NCBI GenBank assembly: GCA_964638515.1
Contig: CAZWZL010000003.1
Span: forward strand, 1 to 64,000
Direction: 5' to 3'
DNA: 64,000 nucleotides
Source of the DNA: CAYPGJ01 sp964638515
Lineage (GTDB): Bacteria; Planctomycetota; Phycisphaerae; Phycisphaerales; UBA1924
Positions 33,304 through 41,121 of this stretch are shown in pieces (within the stretch, counting starts at the first letter, position 1; each line of letters opens with the position of its first letter). Below the pieces are notes generated by a model that did no database searches, was not told the origin of the DNA, and saw only the letters and a program-made list of their open reading frames with translations. The translations under genes were made by a program, and so were the position numbers.

Positions 33304-34641
33304 TCAGGAGAGCGCGGCGAGGCAGCGCTGCACGGCGTCGGCGATGGGGACGAGATCGCCCTTGGTGGTGGTGTCGCTTCGGCGCTTGAGTTCGACGGAG
33401 GAGGCTTCGAGGGCCTTGTCGCCGAGGGTGAGGCGGATGGGGAGGCCGATGAGATCGGCGTCCTTGAACTTGACGCCTGGGCGTTCGTCACGGTCGTCGA
33501 TGAGGACGTCGAGGCCTGCGTTCGAGAGCTGCTGCGCGAGATCGCGCGCGGCTTTCATGTGTGGGGAGTCGGCTTCGACCTTCATGGGAACGATGTGGAC
33601 GTGGTAGGGCGCGATGGCGGCGGGCCAGACGATGCCGTTGTCGTCGTTGGCCATCTCGACGCAGGCGGCCATGGTGCGTGAGACGCCGATGCCGTAGCAG
33701 CCCATGATGACGGCGCGGCGCTGCTGNNNNNNNNNNNNNNNNNNNNNNNNNNNNNNNNNNNNNNNNNNNNNNNNNNNNNNNNNNNNNNNNNNNNNNNNNN
33801 NNNNNNNNNNNNNNNNNNNNNNNNNNGTGTGGACCTTGGTGAGTTCGCCGGTGGGCTCGGCGTCGAAGGTGTGGGGGCGGGGGCCGGTCTCGCACTTCTC
33901 GACGTTGGCCGCGTAGCCGGTCGTCGGGCAGGAGAGGATGGTGTCTTCGCCGGACTCTGCGTTGACCATGAATTCGTGCGAGGCGGAGCCGCCGATGGGT
34001 CCGGACTCGGCTTCGACGACGGTGAAGGAGAGGCCGCAGCGCGTGAAGATGTTGGTGTAGGCGCGGTGCATGGCGTCGTAGGCTTCGTTGAGGCCGCCGG
34101 GGCCTTCGACGGAGATGTGGAAGGAGTACGCGTCCTTCATGATGAACTCGCGGCAGCGGAGCAGGCCGGAGCGGGGGCGGGCTTCGTCGCGGAACTTGGT
34201 CTGAATCTGGAAGAGGTTGAGGGGAAGTGAGGTGTAGGAAGAGACGGCGCCCTTCATGCACTCGGTGATGACTTCCTCGTGTGTGGGCGCGAGGGCGCTC
34301 TTTCGGTTGTGACGATCCGTCAGCTGAAAGAGGTTGTCGCCGTAATCGATGTGCCGTTTGGTGCCGTCGAAGAGCTCGAAGGGCTCGAGGGCGGGCATGA
34401 GCATCTCGGAGGCGCCCGCGGCTTCCATTTCCTCACGGACGATGGTGGAGATCTTCTGGAGGGTGCGGAAGGCGAGGGGGAGGTAGTCGTAGATGCCGGC
34501 GCCGACCTGGCGGATGTATCCCGCGCGGACGAGGAGCTTGTGACTGATGGCCTGGGCCTCGGCCGGGGCTTCCTTGGAGGTGGGGATGAGAGTGCGGGAC
34601 CAGTGATGGATGGCGCCGCGGGCGGTTCGGGGCGTGTTCAT
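33304..34641 (-). CDS. proS: Prolyl-tRNA synthetase, interrupted by an assembly gap
   Basis: Class II synthetase charging tRNA-Pro. Motif 1 region (RQVGAGIYDYLPLAFRT), motif 2 (FRDEARPRSGLLRCREF) and motif 3 (GCYGIGVSRTMAA) are visible, then the anticodon-binding domain (DDRDERPGVKFKDAD). A 100-N gap lies exactly where the bacterial editing insertion would start: before it the sequence reads GELTKVH, after it QQRRAVIMGCYGIG. The protein without the gap is about 410 residues against roughly 570 for a bacterial type, so most of the editing domain is probably unsequenced rather than deleted. Confidence 0.93.
   Translation of the reverse strand: MNTPRTARGAIHHWSRTLIPTSKEAPAEAQAISHKLLVRAGYIRQVGAGIYDYLPLAFRTLQKISTIVREEMEAAGASEMLMPALEPFELFDGTKRHIDYGDNLFQLTDRHNRKSALAPTHEEVITECMKGAVSSYTSLPLNLFQIQTKFRDEARPRSGLLRCREFIMKDAYSFHISVEGPGGLNEAYDAMHRAYTNIFTRCGLSFTVVEAESGPIGGSASHEFMVNAESGEDTILSCPTTGYAANVEKCETGPRPHTFDAEPTGELTKVHXXXXXXXXXXXXXXXXXXXXXXXXXXXXXXXXXXQQRRAVIMGCYGIGVSRTMAACVEMANDDNGIVWPAAIAPYHVHIVPMKVEADSPHMKAARDLAQQLSNAGLDVLIDDRDERPGVKFKDADLIGLPIRLTLGDKALEASSVELKRRSDTTTKGDLVPIADAVQRCLAALS
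33727..33826. other. Assembly gap (100 N) inside proS
   Basis: Exactly 100 N, the conventional placeholder for an unknown length. The flanking ends do not overlap each other. Confidence 0.98.
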
Positions 34642-34735
34642 GGGGCGGGGAGTGTAGCGGTGGCGGGGTGAGCGCCGGCGACAGCCAGCTGAGGAGGAGC
34701 CGGCAAGCCCACTCCTGAAACCGGCGGGTTGCCAC

Positions 34736-34764
34736 TTGATTTGGGGTACGCGTTATTGGACAAT
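34736..34764 (+). promoter_or_regulatory. Possible promoter for the PEP-CTERM-like gene at 34955
   Basis: TTGATT (34736-34741) and GACAAT (34759-34764) with 17 bases between them. The gene starts 190 bases later, so the transcript would have a long leader. Similar boxes precede the P-domain genes at 35957 and 37008. Confidence 0.45.
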
Positions 34765-34954
34765 GGGAGCGCGGCGGGCTCGTGCTCGGCGCGATTGGAA
34801 GAAACACGCCGCGGGGGTCGGGGCTGGCCTACGGATGGCCCGGATGTGCGGGCCGCAGCCTGCTCCACGCGACGTGCGGGATTGATCGAGGGGTCTCGGG
34901 CTCTGTTGCGCAGAGGGCCGAGGCGTCTTGTGCACGCTTGCTAGGAGAAGAAAC
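34765..34954 (+). other. Long leader of the PEP-CTERM-like gene
   Basis: A 190-base leader between the proposed promoter and the ATG at 34955. It contains GGAAGAAACACG at 34796-34807, a motif also found (as GGGAAGAAxCATGTC) in the leaders of both P-domain genes, and ends with AGGAG at 34943-34947. No gene is seen. Confidence 0.4.
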
Positions 34955-35776
34955 ATGTCGAAGGGATTGATGGCAGGGCTTGCTTTGGGCGTGATGTCGG
35001 GTTTGGCCATGGGGCAGGTGGCATGGTCGATCACTGATGGCGACTCGATGTTCGGGATGGCGGCGAGCGCGCTGGGCGCGCCGGGCGGGAACGCCAACCG
35101 AACGGGCACGGGCGGCGGGTTTGCTGCGAACTTCACGGTGGACGGGAGCGCCACGGACCACTTGTTCCAGAACTGGTGGTGGTATCGCGTGGGGAACGGC
35201 ACGCGTGAGCACGCGTTCTCGAACTTCGTGAGCCAGTCGGGCGTGGGCAACAATCACACGCTGAATTACGCGGAAGTGGACGGCGTTTCGGCGTCGATCA
35301 ACTACGCGATTCAGGATCAGGGCATCGGCGCGATCGTGACGCAGCGCGTGGTGCTGACGAATACGAGCACGGCGGGCCCCCAAACGATCAACCTGTTCAA
35401 TTACGCCGACTTCGACGTGGGCGGCACGGCGGGGAGTGATTCCGCGGTGTTCAACGGCGTCAATCGGATGCGCATCACGGACGCAGGGGGAGCGTTTGCC
35501 GAGTTTGAGGGCGTTGGCGCCAGCGCGTATCAGGTGACGACCTTTGCCACACTGCGCACGCTGCTCTCGAACGGCGTCGTGGACAATCTGAACAATACAG
35601 GCATGCCGTTCGGGCCCGGTGACTGGACGGGCGCGTTCCAGTGGTCGTTCAACCTGAACCCGGGCGAGTCGGTGACGGTGATCGAGCGTCTATCGGTGAA
35701 CACGGCGGTTCCGACGCCTGGGGCGGCGGCGCTGCTGGCCCTCGGTGGGGCGTTCGGGCTGCGTCGTCGTCGCTGA
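34955..35776 (+). CDS. Exported protein with PEP-CTERM-like sorting tail
   Basis: A 273-residue secreted protein of unknown fold. Signal peptide MSKGLMAGLALGVMSGLAMG, cleaved near AMGQ. The mature part is beta-rich, with phrases such as DGSATDHLFQNWWWYRVGNG and NLFNYADFDVGG. The C-terminus has the tripartite PTPGAAA motif, hydrophobic segment and RRRR tail, which is recognised by an exosortase-like system for anchoring or processing at the cell surface. AGGAG lies seven bases before ATG. It heads a local cluster of similar proteins. Confidence 0.85.
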   Translation: MSKGLMAGLALGVMSGLAMGQVAWSITDGDSMFGMAASALGAPGGNANRTGTGGGFAANFTVDGSATDHLFQNWWWYRVGNGTREHAFSNFVSQSGVGNNHTLNYAEVDGVSASINYAIQDQGIGAIVTQRVVLTNTSTAGPQTINLFNYADFDVGGTAGSDSAVFNGVNRMRITDAGGAFAEFEGVGASAYQVTTFATLRTLLSNGVVDNLNNTGMPFGPGDWTGAFQWSFNLNPGESVTVIERLSVNTAVPTPGAAALLALGGAFGLRRRR

Positions 35777-35809
35777 CGCCTCGGGTTGCGAGTGCTTCCC
35801 AGAACTGTG

Positions 35810-35846
35810 AGCCGCGTCTGCCTGCAAGGGCGGGCGCGGCTTTTTT
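35810..35846 (+). terminator. Terminator of the PEP-CTERM-like gene
   Basis: A 7-bp outer stem (35810-35816 with 35835-35841) with additional internal pairing, followed by six T's. Confidence 0.75.
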
Positions 35847-35956
35847 CGGCCACGCCCGGGCGCATTCCCTCATTTCCGTGTGCGGACACTGGGGGGCTTT
35901 AAGTCTCATAAGTGCATGTCTTGTCAGAATTTATGACTGTTTCGAGGGTTGAGCCC

Positions 35957-35984
35957 TTGCGTTCGAAACCGAGTGCTGCACAAT
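35957..35984 (+). promoter_or_regulatory. Possible promoter of P-domain gene copy 1
   Basis: TTGCGT (35957-35962) and CACAAT (35979-35984) with 16 bases between. About 215 bases precede the main ATG. The rest of 35847-36199 holds this promoter, an upstream open frame and a hairpin. Confidence 0.4.
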
Positions 35985-36022
35985 GCCCTCGGCCCGCACG
36001 TCGCGGGCTGTTGGGAAGAAGC

Positions 36023-36142
36023 ATGTCGCACCAAACATTTGCCGAGATGGCGTCTGTTGGCTCACGAACGAGCGTTTGCGCTCGTGAGGCGGGCGGGGTG
36101 ATCACGCTTCCAACGAGTTTGGCTGTTTGGGCCGCCGCGTAG
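36023..36142 (+). other. Upstream open reading frame / vestigial start
   Basis: GGGAAGAAGC then ATGTCGCAC opens a 39-codon frame ending at TAG 36142, 57 bases before the main gene. It contains a 7-bp hairpin (36068-36074 with 36079-36085). The context GAAGAAxCATGTC matches the true start of the gene at 34955 (GAAGAAACATGTCG), so this may be a relict start carried by duplication, or a regulatory leader peptide. Confidence 0.35.
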
Positions 36143-36199
36143 TCACACGGCGGTCTTTGGTGACTTCTTTTCTGCAGGAAAAGGGAAAGGGAAGAGAAC

Positions 36200-36802
36200 A
36201 TGAAGAAGGTTCTTGCGATGACGGCTGGTCTGGCTTTCGCGGCGGGCGCGATGGCCAATCTCCCCTCGACGGTTTCGGGCCTGGGCGGCGCGATTCCGGA
36301 CGCCGGCGGCGGCTCGTTCACGTCGAGCGTGAGCTTGGCGGGCGGCGCGGTTTCGATCCTCGGCGTCTCGTTCAACGGGCTGTCCCACACGTGGGCGGGC
36401 GACCTGGTGATGGAGCTTACGGGCCCCGGCGCCGGCAACACGTTCGCGTTCCACTATCGTCCGGGTTGGACGGGCGCGGGCTTCGGCAACTCGGCCGATT
36501 ACGTGGCGTCGAACTCCTACGGGTTCTTCGACGGCGGCACGCCGTTCGGTTCGCCCTCCGGCGTGATCCCCACGGGCAACTACGCCCCGGTGGCGGGCTC
36601 GGGCGCTCCGGCCCAGTCGATCACCTCGTTCGGCGGCATGACCGGCGCGGCCGGCACGTGGACGCTGACGATCACGGATAACGCCGGCGGCGACACCGGC
36701 TCGCTCAACGGCTGGACGCTGCACTACAAGGCGATCCCGACCCCGGGCGCCGCGGCTCTGCTCGGCCTGGCCGGCGTGGCCGGTCTGCGTCGTCGTCGCT
36801 AA
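36200..36802 (+). CDS. P-domain protein with PEP-CTERM-like tail, copy 1
   Basis: A 200-residue exported protein. Signal peptide MKKVLAMTAGLAFAAGAMAN, then a proprotein-convertase-type P (homo B) domain, visible as HTWAGDLVMELTGPGAGN near residue 70, GNYAPVAGSG, and AAGTWTLTITDNAGGDTGSLN near the end. This is followed by IPTPGAAALLGLAGVAGLRRRR-type sorting tail. P domains usually accompany proteases; here the domain stands alone. Its DNA is nearly identical to the copy at 37412-38014 (one base difference noticed, near the end). Start ATG 36200 after AAGGGAAG. Confidence 0.88.
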   Translation: MKKVLAMTAGLAFAAGAMANLPSTVSGLGGAIPDAGGGSFTSSVSLAGGAVSILGVSFNGLSHTWAGDLVMELTGPGAGNTFAFHYRPGWTGAGFGNSADYVASNSYGFFDGGTPFGSPSGVIPTGNYAPVAGSGAPAQSITSFGGMTGAAGTWTLTITDNAGGDTGSLNGWTLHYKAIPTPGAAALLGLAGVAGLRRRR

Positions 36803-36856
36803 GTTCTGACGGCTGATCCGGTTGGGCCTTGAGCCCAGCCGGTGCGAATACCAACG

Positions 36857-36894
36857 CGGCCCTGGGCTCTCGAGCCCGGGGCCGTTGTTTTTTT
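36857..36894 (+). terminator. Terminator of P-domain copy 1
   Basis: A 12-bp stem with one wobble pair (36857-36868 with 36873-36884), a 4-base loop and TTGTTTTTTT. Confidence 0.88.
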
Positions 36895-37007
36895 GGGGGC
36901 GATTCCGACTGAACATCCGCTGGGCAGAATGCCAGTAACTTGTGCTGAATCAGATACTTATGTGCTGCGGACGGCATGGTTCCTCCCCGAATTCCACGGG
37001 AACCCCC

Positions 37008-37037
37008 TTGCATTGAGGCCCTCACGTGTGCGATACT
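37008..37037 (+). promoter_or_regulatory. Possible promoter of P-domain copy 2
   Basis: TTGCAT (37008-37013) and GATACT (37032-37037), 18 bases apart, about 220 bases before the second P-domain start. Confidence 0.35.
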
Positions 37038-37083
37038 GCGGAACGTCGGGAGGTTCCTTTAAAGGGCTTCCCCGGGAAGAATC

Positions 37084-37230
37084 ATGTCAAAGCAGCCCTC
37101 ATTGCGAGCCGCGTTGGTCCGAAGCCGGCGTTCGTGCGCGCCGTGGAGTGGGGCTGGCCTCATCAAGAAAGCTCATGAGACGTTGACGGCCTCTCGATCG
37201 GTTTCGAGCCGCCGCGACGTTGTGTTGTGA
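37084..37230 (+). other. Upstream open reading frame / vestigial start, copy 2
   Basis: GGGAAGAATC then ATGTCAAAG opens a 48-codon frame ending at TGA 37230, 26 bases before the P-domain ATG. The start context matches that at 36023 and the real start at 34955. The peptide sequences of the two upstream frames do not resemble each other, which argues for a relict start or leader element and against a conserved peptide. Confidence 0.35.
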
Positions 37231-37256
37231 TTTTGCAGGAAGAAAGGGAAGAGAAC

Positions 37257-37296
37257 ATGAAGAAGGTTCTTGCGATGACGGCTGGTCTGGCTTTCG
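37257..37296 (+). CDS. First 40 bases of P-domain copy 2, cut by gap
   Basis: ATG plus 37 further bases identical to the start of the other P-domain genes, ending at the 100-N gap. Because 37242-37296 is repeated exactly at 37397-37451, this is most likely the same gene start as that at 37412, shown twice. Confidence 0.7.
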
Positions 37297-37396
37297 NNNN
37301 NNNNNNNNNNNNNNNNNNNNNNNNNNNNNNNNNNNNNNNNNNNNNNNNNNNNNNNNNNNNNNNNNNNNNNNNNNNNNNNNNNNNNNNNNNNNNNNN
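37297..37396. other. Assembly gap (100 N) in the tandem P-domain genes
   Basis: Exactly 100 N. The 55 bases before (37242-37296) and the 55 bases after (37397-37451) are identical, as expected when two de Bruijn graph contigs that overlap by k=55 are scaffolded instead of merged. Confidence 0.95.
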
Positions 37397-37411
37397 GAAA
37401 GGGAAGAGAAC

Positions 37412-38014
37412 ATGAAGAAGGTTCTTGCGATGACGGCTGGTCTGGCTTTCGCGGCGGGCGCGATGGCCAATCTCCCCTCGACGGTTTCGGGCCTGGGCGG
37501 CGCGATTCCGGACGCCGGCGGCGGCTCGTTCACGTCGAGCGTGAGCTTGGCGGGCGGCGCGGTTTCGATCCTCGGCGTCTCGTTCAACGGGCTGTCCCAC
37601 ACGTGGGCGGGCGACCTGGTGATGGAGCTTACGGGCCCCGGCGCCGGCAACACGTTCGCGTTCCACTATCGTCCGGGTTGGACGGGCGCGGGCTTCGGCA
37701 ACTCGGCCGATTACGTGGCGTCGAACTCCTACGGGTTCTTCGACGGCGGCACGCCGTTCGGTTCGCCCTCCGGCGTGATCCCCACGGGCAACTACGCCCC
37801 GGTGGCGGGCTCGGGCGCTCCGGCCCAGTCGATCACCTCGTTCGGCGGCATGACCGGCGCGGCCGGCACGTGGACGCTGACGATCACGGATAACGCCGGC
37901 GGCGACACCGGCTCGCTCAACGGCTGGACGCTGCACTACAAGGCGATCCCGACCCCGGGCGCCGCGGCTCTGCTCGGCCTGGCCGGCGTGGCCGGTCTGC
38001 GTCGCCGTCGCTAA
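37412..38014 (+). CDS. P-domain protein with PEP-CTERM-like tail, copy 2
   Basis: A 200-residue protein with the same amino-acid sequence as copy 1: signal peptide, P domain, and PTPGAAA-hydrophobic-RRRR tail. At DNA level the only difference I see is one synonymous change in the final Arg codons (CGTCGTCGTCGC against CGTCGCCGTCGC). Because the upstream contig ends at the repeat boundary, the body of this copy could be the collapsed consensus of both copies. Its own promoter and leader lie left of the gap. Confidence 0.85.
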   Translation: MKKVLAMTAGLAFAAGAMANLPSTVSGLGGAIPDAGGGSFTSSVSLAGGAVSILGVSFNGLSHTWAGDLVMELTGPGAGNTFAFHYRPGWTGAGFGNSADYVASNSYGFFDGGTPFGSPSGVIPTGNYAPVAGSGAPAQSITSFGGMTGAAGTWTLTITDNAGGDTGSLNGWTLHYKAIPTPGAAALLGLAGVAGLRRRR

Positions 38015-38061
38015 GGACGGCGTTCCCGTTGACTGCGGGAAGAAGTTGAAGAAGTGACTCG

Positions 38062-38097
38062 ACGGCCCCGGACGATGCGTTCGGGGCCGTTGTTTTT
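38062..38097 (+). terminator. Terminator of P-domain copy 2
   Basis: A 9-bp stem (38062-38070 with 38082-38090) with an 11-base loop, followed by TGTTTTT. Confidence 0.8.
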
Positions 38098-38173
38098 GCG
38101 CCGCGTCGGGGCGTGGGCCGTAGCATGGAACCCAAGGTGTTGACGGGGCCTTTCGCGGACGATGGAGATGTTC

Positions 38174-39913
38174 ATGGCGGGAACGAATTGCGAGGCGTAC
38201 GACGTTGCCATTATCGGGGGCGGCCCGGGTGGATCGACGTTGGGAGGCATGCTGCTGAAGCACGACCCGAAGCTGCGGGTGTGCATCCTCGAGAAGGAGC
38301 GGTTTCCGCGCGAGCACGTTGGGGAGAGCCAGCTGCCGCCGATCAGCGGGGTGCTGGCGGAGCTTGGGTGCTGGGAGAAGGTGGAGGGGGCGGGATTCCC
38401 GATCAAGATCGGGGCGACGTACACGTGGGGTGACACGAAGGACCCGTGGGATTTCGAGTTCTTGCCGCTGGAAACGATTCCGGCGCGGACGGAGCGGCCG
38501 GGGAAGTACGAGGGGTGGCGTGTTCAGACGGCGTTCCAGGTGGATCGCGCGCGGTATGACGAGATCCTGCTGGATCATGCGAAGGAGCTTGGTTGTGAGG
38601 TGCGCGAGGGGACGCGGGTGTCGCGGGTGGTGAAGCAGGGGGACAGGGTGGAGGGGCTGGAGCTGGAGGCCGGGGAGATCATCACGGCGACGCATTACGT
38701 GGACGCGAGCGGGAACGCGGCGATTCTGCGTCGCGCGATGGACGTGAAGGTGGATGCGCCGACGCTGCTGCGGAACGTGGCGTTCTGGGGATACTGGGAG
38801 AATGCGCCGTGGATTGATCGGATCTCGACGGGGGCGACGCGGGTGCACATCCGGAGCCTGGGGTATGGGTGGCTTTGGTACATCGCGCTGAGCGAGACGC
38901 GGGCGAGCATCGGGCTGGTGACTCCGGCGACGCACTACAAGAAGGTGGGAAAGAAGCCGGACGAGATGTACATGGAGGCGGTGCGTGGCGAGCCGAGCAT
39001 CGCGAGGCTGATCGAGGGGGCGGAGCGGGATGGCGATGTGCTGACGACGACGGACTGGAGCTATGTGGTTGATCGGCTGGTTGGGGAGAACTGGTTCCTG
39101 GTGGGCGAGTGTTCTGGGTTTGCGGATCCGATTCTCGCGGCGGGGCTGACGCTGACGCAGACGGGCGCGCGGGAGCTGGCGTACACGATTCTGGAGATGG
39201 AGCGCGGGGAGATCGATCGCGGTTGGTTGATGTCGACGTACAACGAGACGCAGCGCCGGAGGGTGATCCAGCACATGCGTTTCGCGGAGTACTGGTATTC
39301 GGCGAACGGATTCTTTGACGCGATTCGGGAGCACTGCACGGACATTGCGAAGGATGCGGGGCTCAGGCTGGATCCGGCGGGGGCGTTTCAGTGGCTGGCG
39401 CAGGGGGGGCTGGGGGATGACGCGCCGGGGCAGGTGGGCGTGGGCGGGCTGGATGTGGCCGGGATCAAGCAGATCATGGCGCGGTTTTCGGGGGCGACGG
39501 CGCCGACAGCGTGGTCGATCTCGGGAAAGAACGTGTTCAAGCTGAATCTGGCGAATGCGAAGACCGCGTGGGCGGCGCGGTACGTGGGGGGACGGGTGGA
39601 GCGGGTGACGAGCCACGTGCGCGGCGAGAAGCAGCTGAAGCATCTCGGGGTGCAGGGGATGCTCATCGACGCGCTGCAGGAGTCGTCGGACGTGGAGCGG
39701 ATCATCGCGTTCCTGCGCGCGAGGTTTGCGTTGGAGATGCCTCAGGAGCACATCCCGGTGGCGATGCAGCACGCGATGCAGACGCTCGAGGTGATGGTGA
39801 ATGAGTACTGGGTGCTGGCTTCGGTGAAGAAGGGGAGGCCGACGCTGGACCTCCGGACGCCGCTGGAGGGGAAGAACATCCGGACGCGAACGGAGGCGCT
39901 GACGCCGAGGTAG
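38174..39913 (+). CDS. FAD-dependent halogenase-family oxidoreductase
   Basis: A 579-residue flavoprotein. The FAD-binding motif GGGPGGST is at 15-22, ERFPREHVGESQLP follows as in tryptophan halogenase-type and related FADH2 enzymes, VDASGNAA and FLVGECSGFADPILAAGL bind the cofactor. A WxWxI motif (GWLWYIAL, near residue 233) resembles the halogenase WxWxIP but has Ala in place of Pro. A helical C-terminal domain of about 200 residues follows. ATG 38174 is preferred because GGAG lies six bases upstream (earlier ATGs at 38162 and 38168). Halogenation or another flavin-dependent oxidation is possible; the substrate is unknown and no biosynthetic cluster accompanies it. Confidence 0.85.
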   Translation: MAGTNCEAYDVAIIGGGPGGSTLGGMLLKHDPKLRVCILEKERFPREHVGESQLPPISGVLAELGCWEKVEGAGFPIKIGATYTWGDTKDPWDFEFLPLETIPARTERPGKYEGWRVQTAFQVDRARYDEILLDHAKELGCEVREGTRVSRVVKQGDRVEGLELEAGEIITATHYVDASGNAAILRRAMDVKVDAPTLLRNVAFWGYWENAPWIDRISTGATRVHIRSLGYGWLWYIALSETRASIGLVTPATHYKKVGKKPDEMYMEAVRGEPSIARLIEGAERDGDVLTTTDWSYVVDRLVGENWFLVGECSGFADPILAAGLTLTQTGARELAYTILEMERGEIDRGWLMSTYNETQRRRVIQHMRFAEYWYSANGFFDAIREHCTDIAKDAGLRLDPAGAFQWLAQGGLGDDAPGQVGVGGLDVAGIKQIMARFSGATAPTAWSISGKNVFKLNLANAKTAWAARYVGGRVERVTSHVRGEKQLKHLGVQGMLIDALQESSDVERIIAFLRARFALEMPQEHIPVAMQHAMQTLEVMVNEYWVLASVKKGRPTLDLRTPLEGKNIRTRTEALTPR

Positions 39914-40100
39914 CACGAATTGGCGAAAAACGTCCGAAGAAACGCGGCAGCCCGGGGGAATGGCGCGGAGATTCCGGGACGCGCCTGAACATTCGGCACT
40001 TGTTTGCCGCTGCTCGATCCTGAACGCATGGTCTGTGTGCACAGCAAACGCACACGGGAATGTCCCGTGTCGGACACGGACGGGAGAAGGAGCAGACATC

Positions 40101-40754
40101 ATGACCAGAACGGTTGCGGCGTTGATGGCGGGCATGGGAGCGGTTGTGGCGAGCGGCGGCGCGCAGGGCGCCGTGACGTTTTTCGGACCCGGGGCGGGCG
40201 GCTCGGCTCCGCTGATGGCGGCGGGCACGCCGGGGACGCTGCAGTCTTCGATCACGCTGACGGAGTCGTCGAGCGTGCTGAACGTTCATGTGCTTCTCTC
40301 GGGGCTGGTGCACGCGTGGCTGGGCGAGTTGTCCGCGTCGCTGACGCACGTGCCCTCGGGGCGGACGGCGTCGCTTTTTGATCGGATCGGGTACAGCGTG
40401 GGGACGCCGCAGGGCGACTCGACGGACTTCGTGGGTCATTACACGTTCGCGGACGGCGGCACGAACCTGGTGACGCTGGCGATCCAGCTCCCAGGGCACA
40501 CGGCGATTCCGACGGGGACGTACGCGGCGAGCGGCGCGAGCGGGAGCGGGGTTTCGCTAGCCTCGGTGTTCGCGGGGGTTTCCGCGGCGGGCGAGTGGCG
40601 GTTGACGCTGAAGAACTTCGGCGTGTCGGACACGGCTGCGATCAGCTCCTGGAAGGTGGGAGTGGAGATGGTTCCGCTTCCCGCGCCGGGCGCGACGACG
40701 CTGGCGCTTGCCGGCGGCGCGTTCGCGGGGCTGCGACGGCGTCGAGTGAACTGA
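40101..40754 (+). CDS. Divergent P-domain-like exported protein with sorting tail
   Basis: A 217-residue secreted protein. Signal peptide MTRTVAALMAGMGAVVASGGAQG, then a beta domain (VHVLLSGLVHAWLGELSASL, PTGTYAASGA, AAGEWRLTLKNFGVSDTAAI) with the layout of a P domain, and a tail PLPAPGATTLALAGGAF followed by RRRR and VN. It is related in design but clearly diverged from the twin genes at 36200 and 37412. ATG has AAGGAG upstream. Confidence 0.85.
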   Translation: MTRTVAALMAGMGAVVASGGAQGAVTFFGPGAGGSAPLMAAGTPGTLQSSITLTESSSVLNVHVLLSGLVHAWLGELSASLTHVPSGRTASLFDRIGYSVGTPQGDSTDFVGHYTFADGGTNLVTLAIQLPGHTAIPTGTYAASGASGSGVSLASVFAGVSAAGEWRLTLKNFGVSDTAAISSWKVGVEMVPLPAPGATTLALAGGAFAGLRRRRVN

Positions 40755-40832
40755 GGCGCTCGCAGCGCAACGATCGTCGCTCGATCAGGATTTGCCCGGC
40801 GCGAGGAACGCGCTGAGGAGCGACGACGAGGA

Positions 40833-41118
40833 ATGGCGGTCAGGGACGGACGATTGGTGAGTGGCGCGGCGATCGCGGGAGCCTTGCTCTCGCGATGCTG
40901 CGTTGGGGGGATGGTTTGTGTGGGGCCGGTGGCCGGGGGATCGATCCGGGTGGCCAATGTGAACGGCGCGGGAGTGTTTCAGTCGTCGGTGGTGGTGACG
41001 GACGCGCGAATCGCGGGCCGGGTGTCGGCCCTGGTGTCGAGCCTGGTGCATGCGTGGCTGGGGGAGCTGTCGGCCACGCTGACGCACGTGCCGTCGGAGC
41101 GGGAGGCGTCGTTGGCGG
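40833..41118 (+). pseudogene. Truncated copy of the P-domain gene, ending at tRNA-Arg
   Basis: An open frame (MAVRDGRLVSGAAIAG) whose last 40 residues, VSSLVHAWLGELSATLTHVPSE, match residues about 65-95 of the 40101 protein nearly word for word. The match stops abruptly at about 41118, four bases before the 3' end of tRNA-Arg, and the open frame only continues by reading through the tRNA. The P domain's second half and the sorting tail are missing, so this is a broken duplicate. Confidence 0.7.
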
Positions 41119-41121
41119 AAG

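Noticed and set aside
33304..34641. A compact ProRS lacking the editing domain.
   Set aside because: The apparent shortness is due to the 100-N placeholder; the true length at that point is unknown.
37163..40255. A 1030-residue open frame on the minus strand through the P-domain and halogenase genes.
   Set aside because: It is antisense to well-supported genes, crosses the N gap and reads as low-complexity Arg/Pro/His sequence with no domain, the usual shadow in GC-rich DNA.
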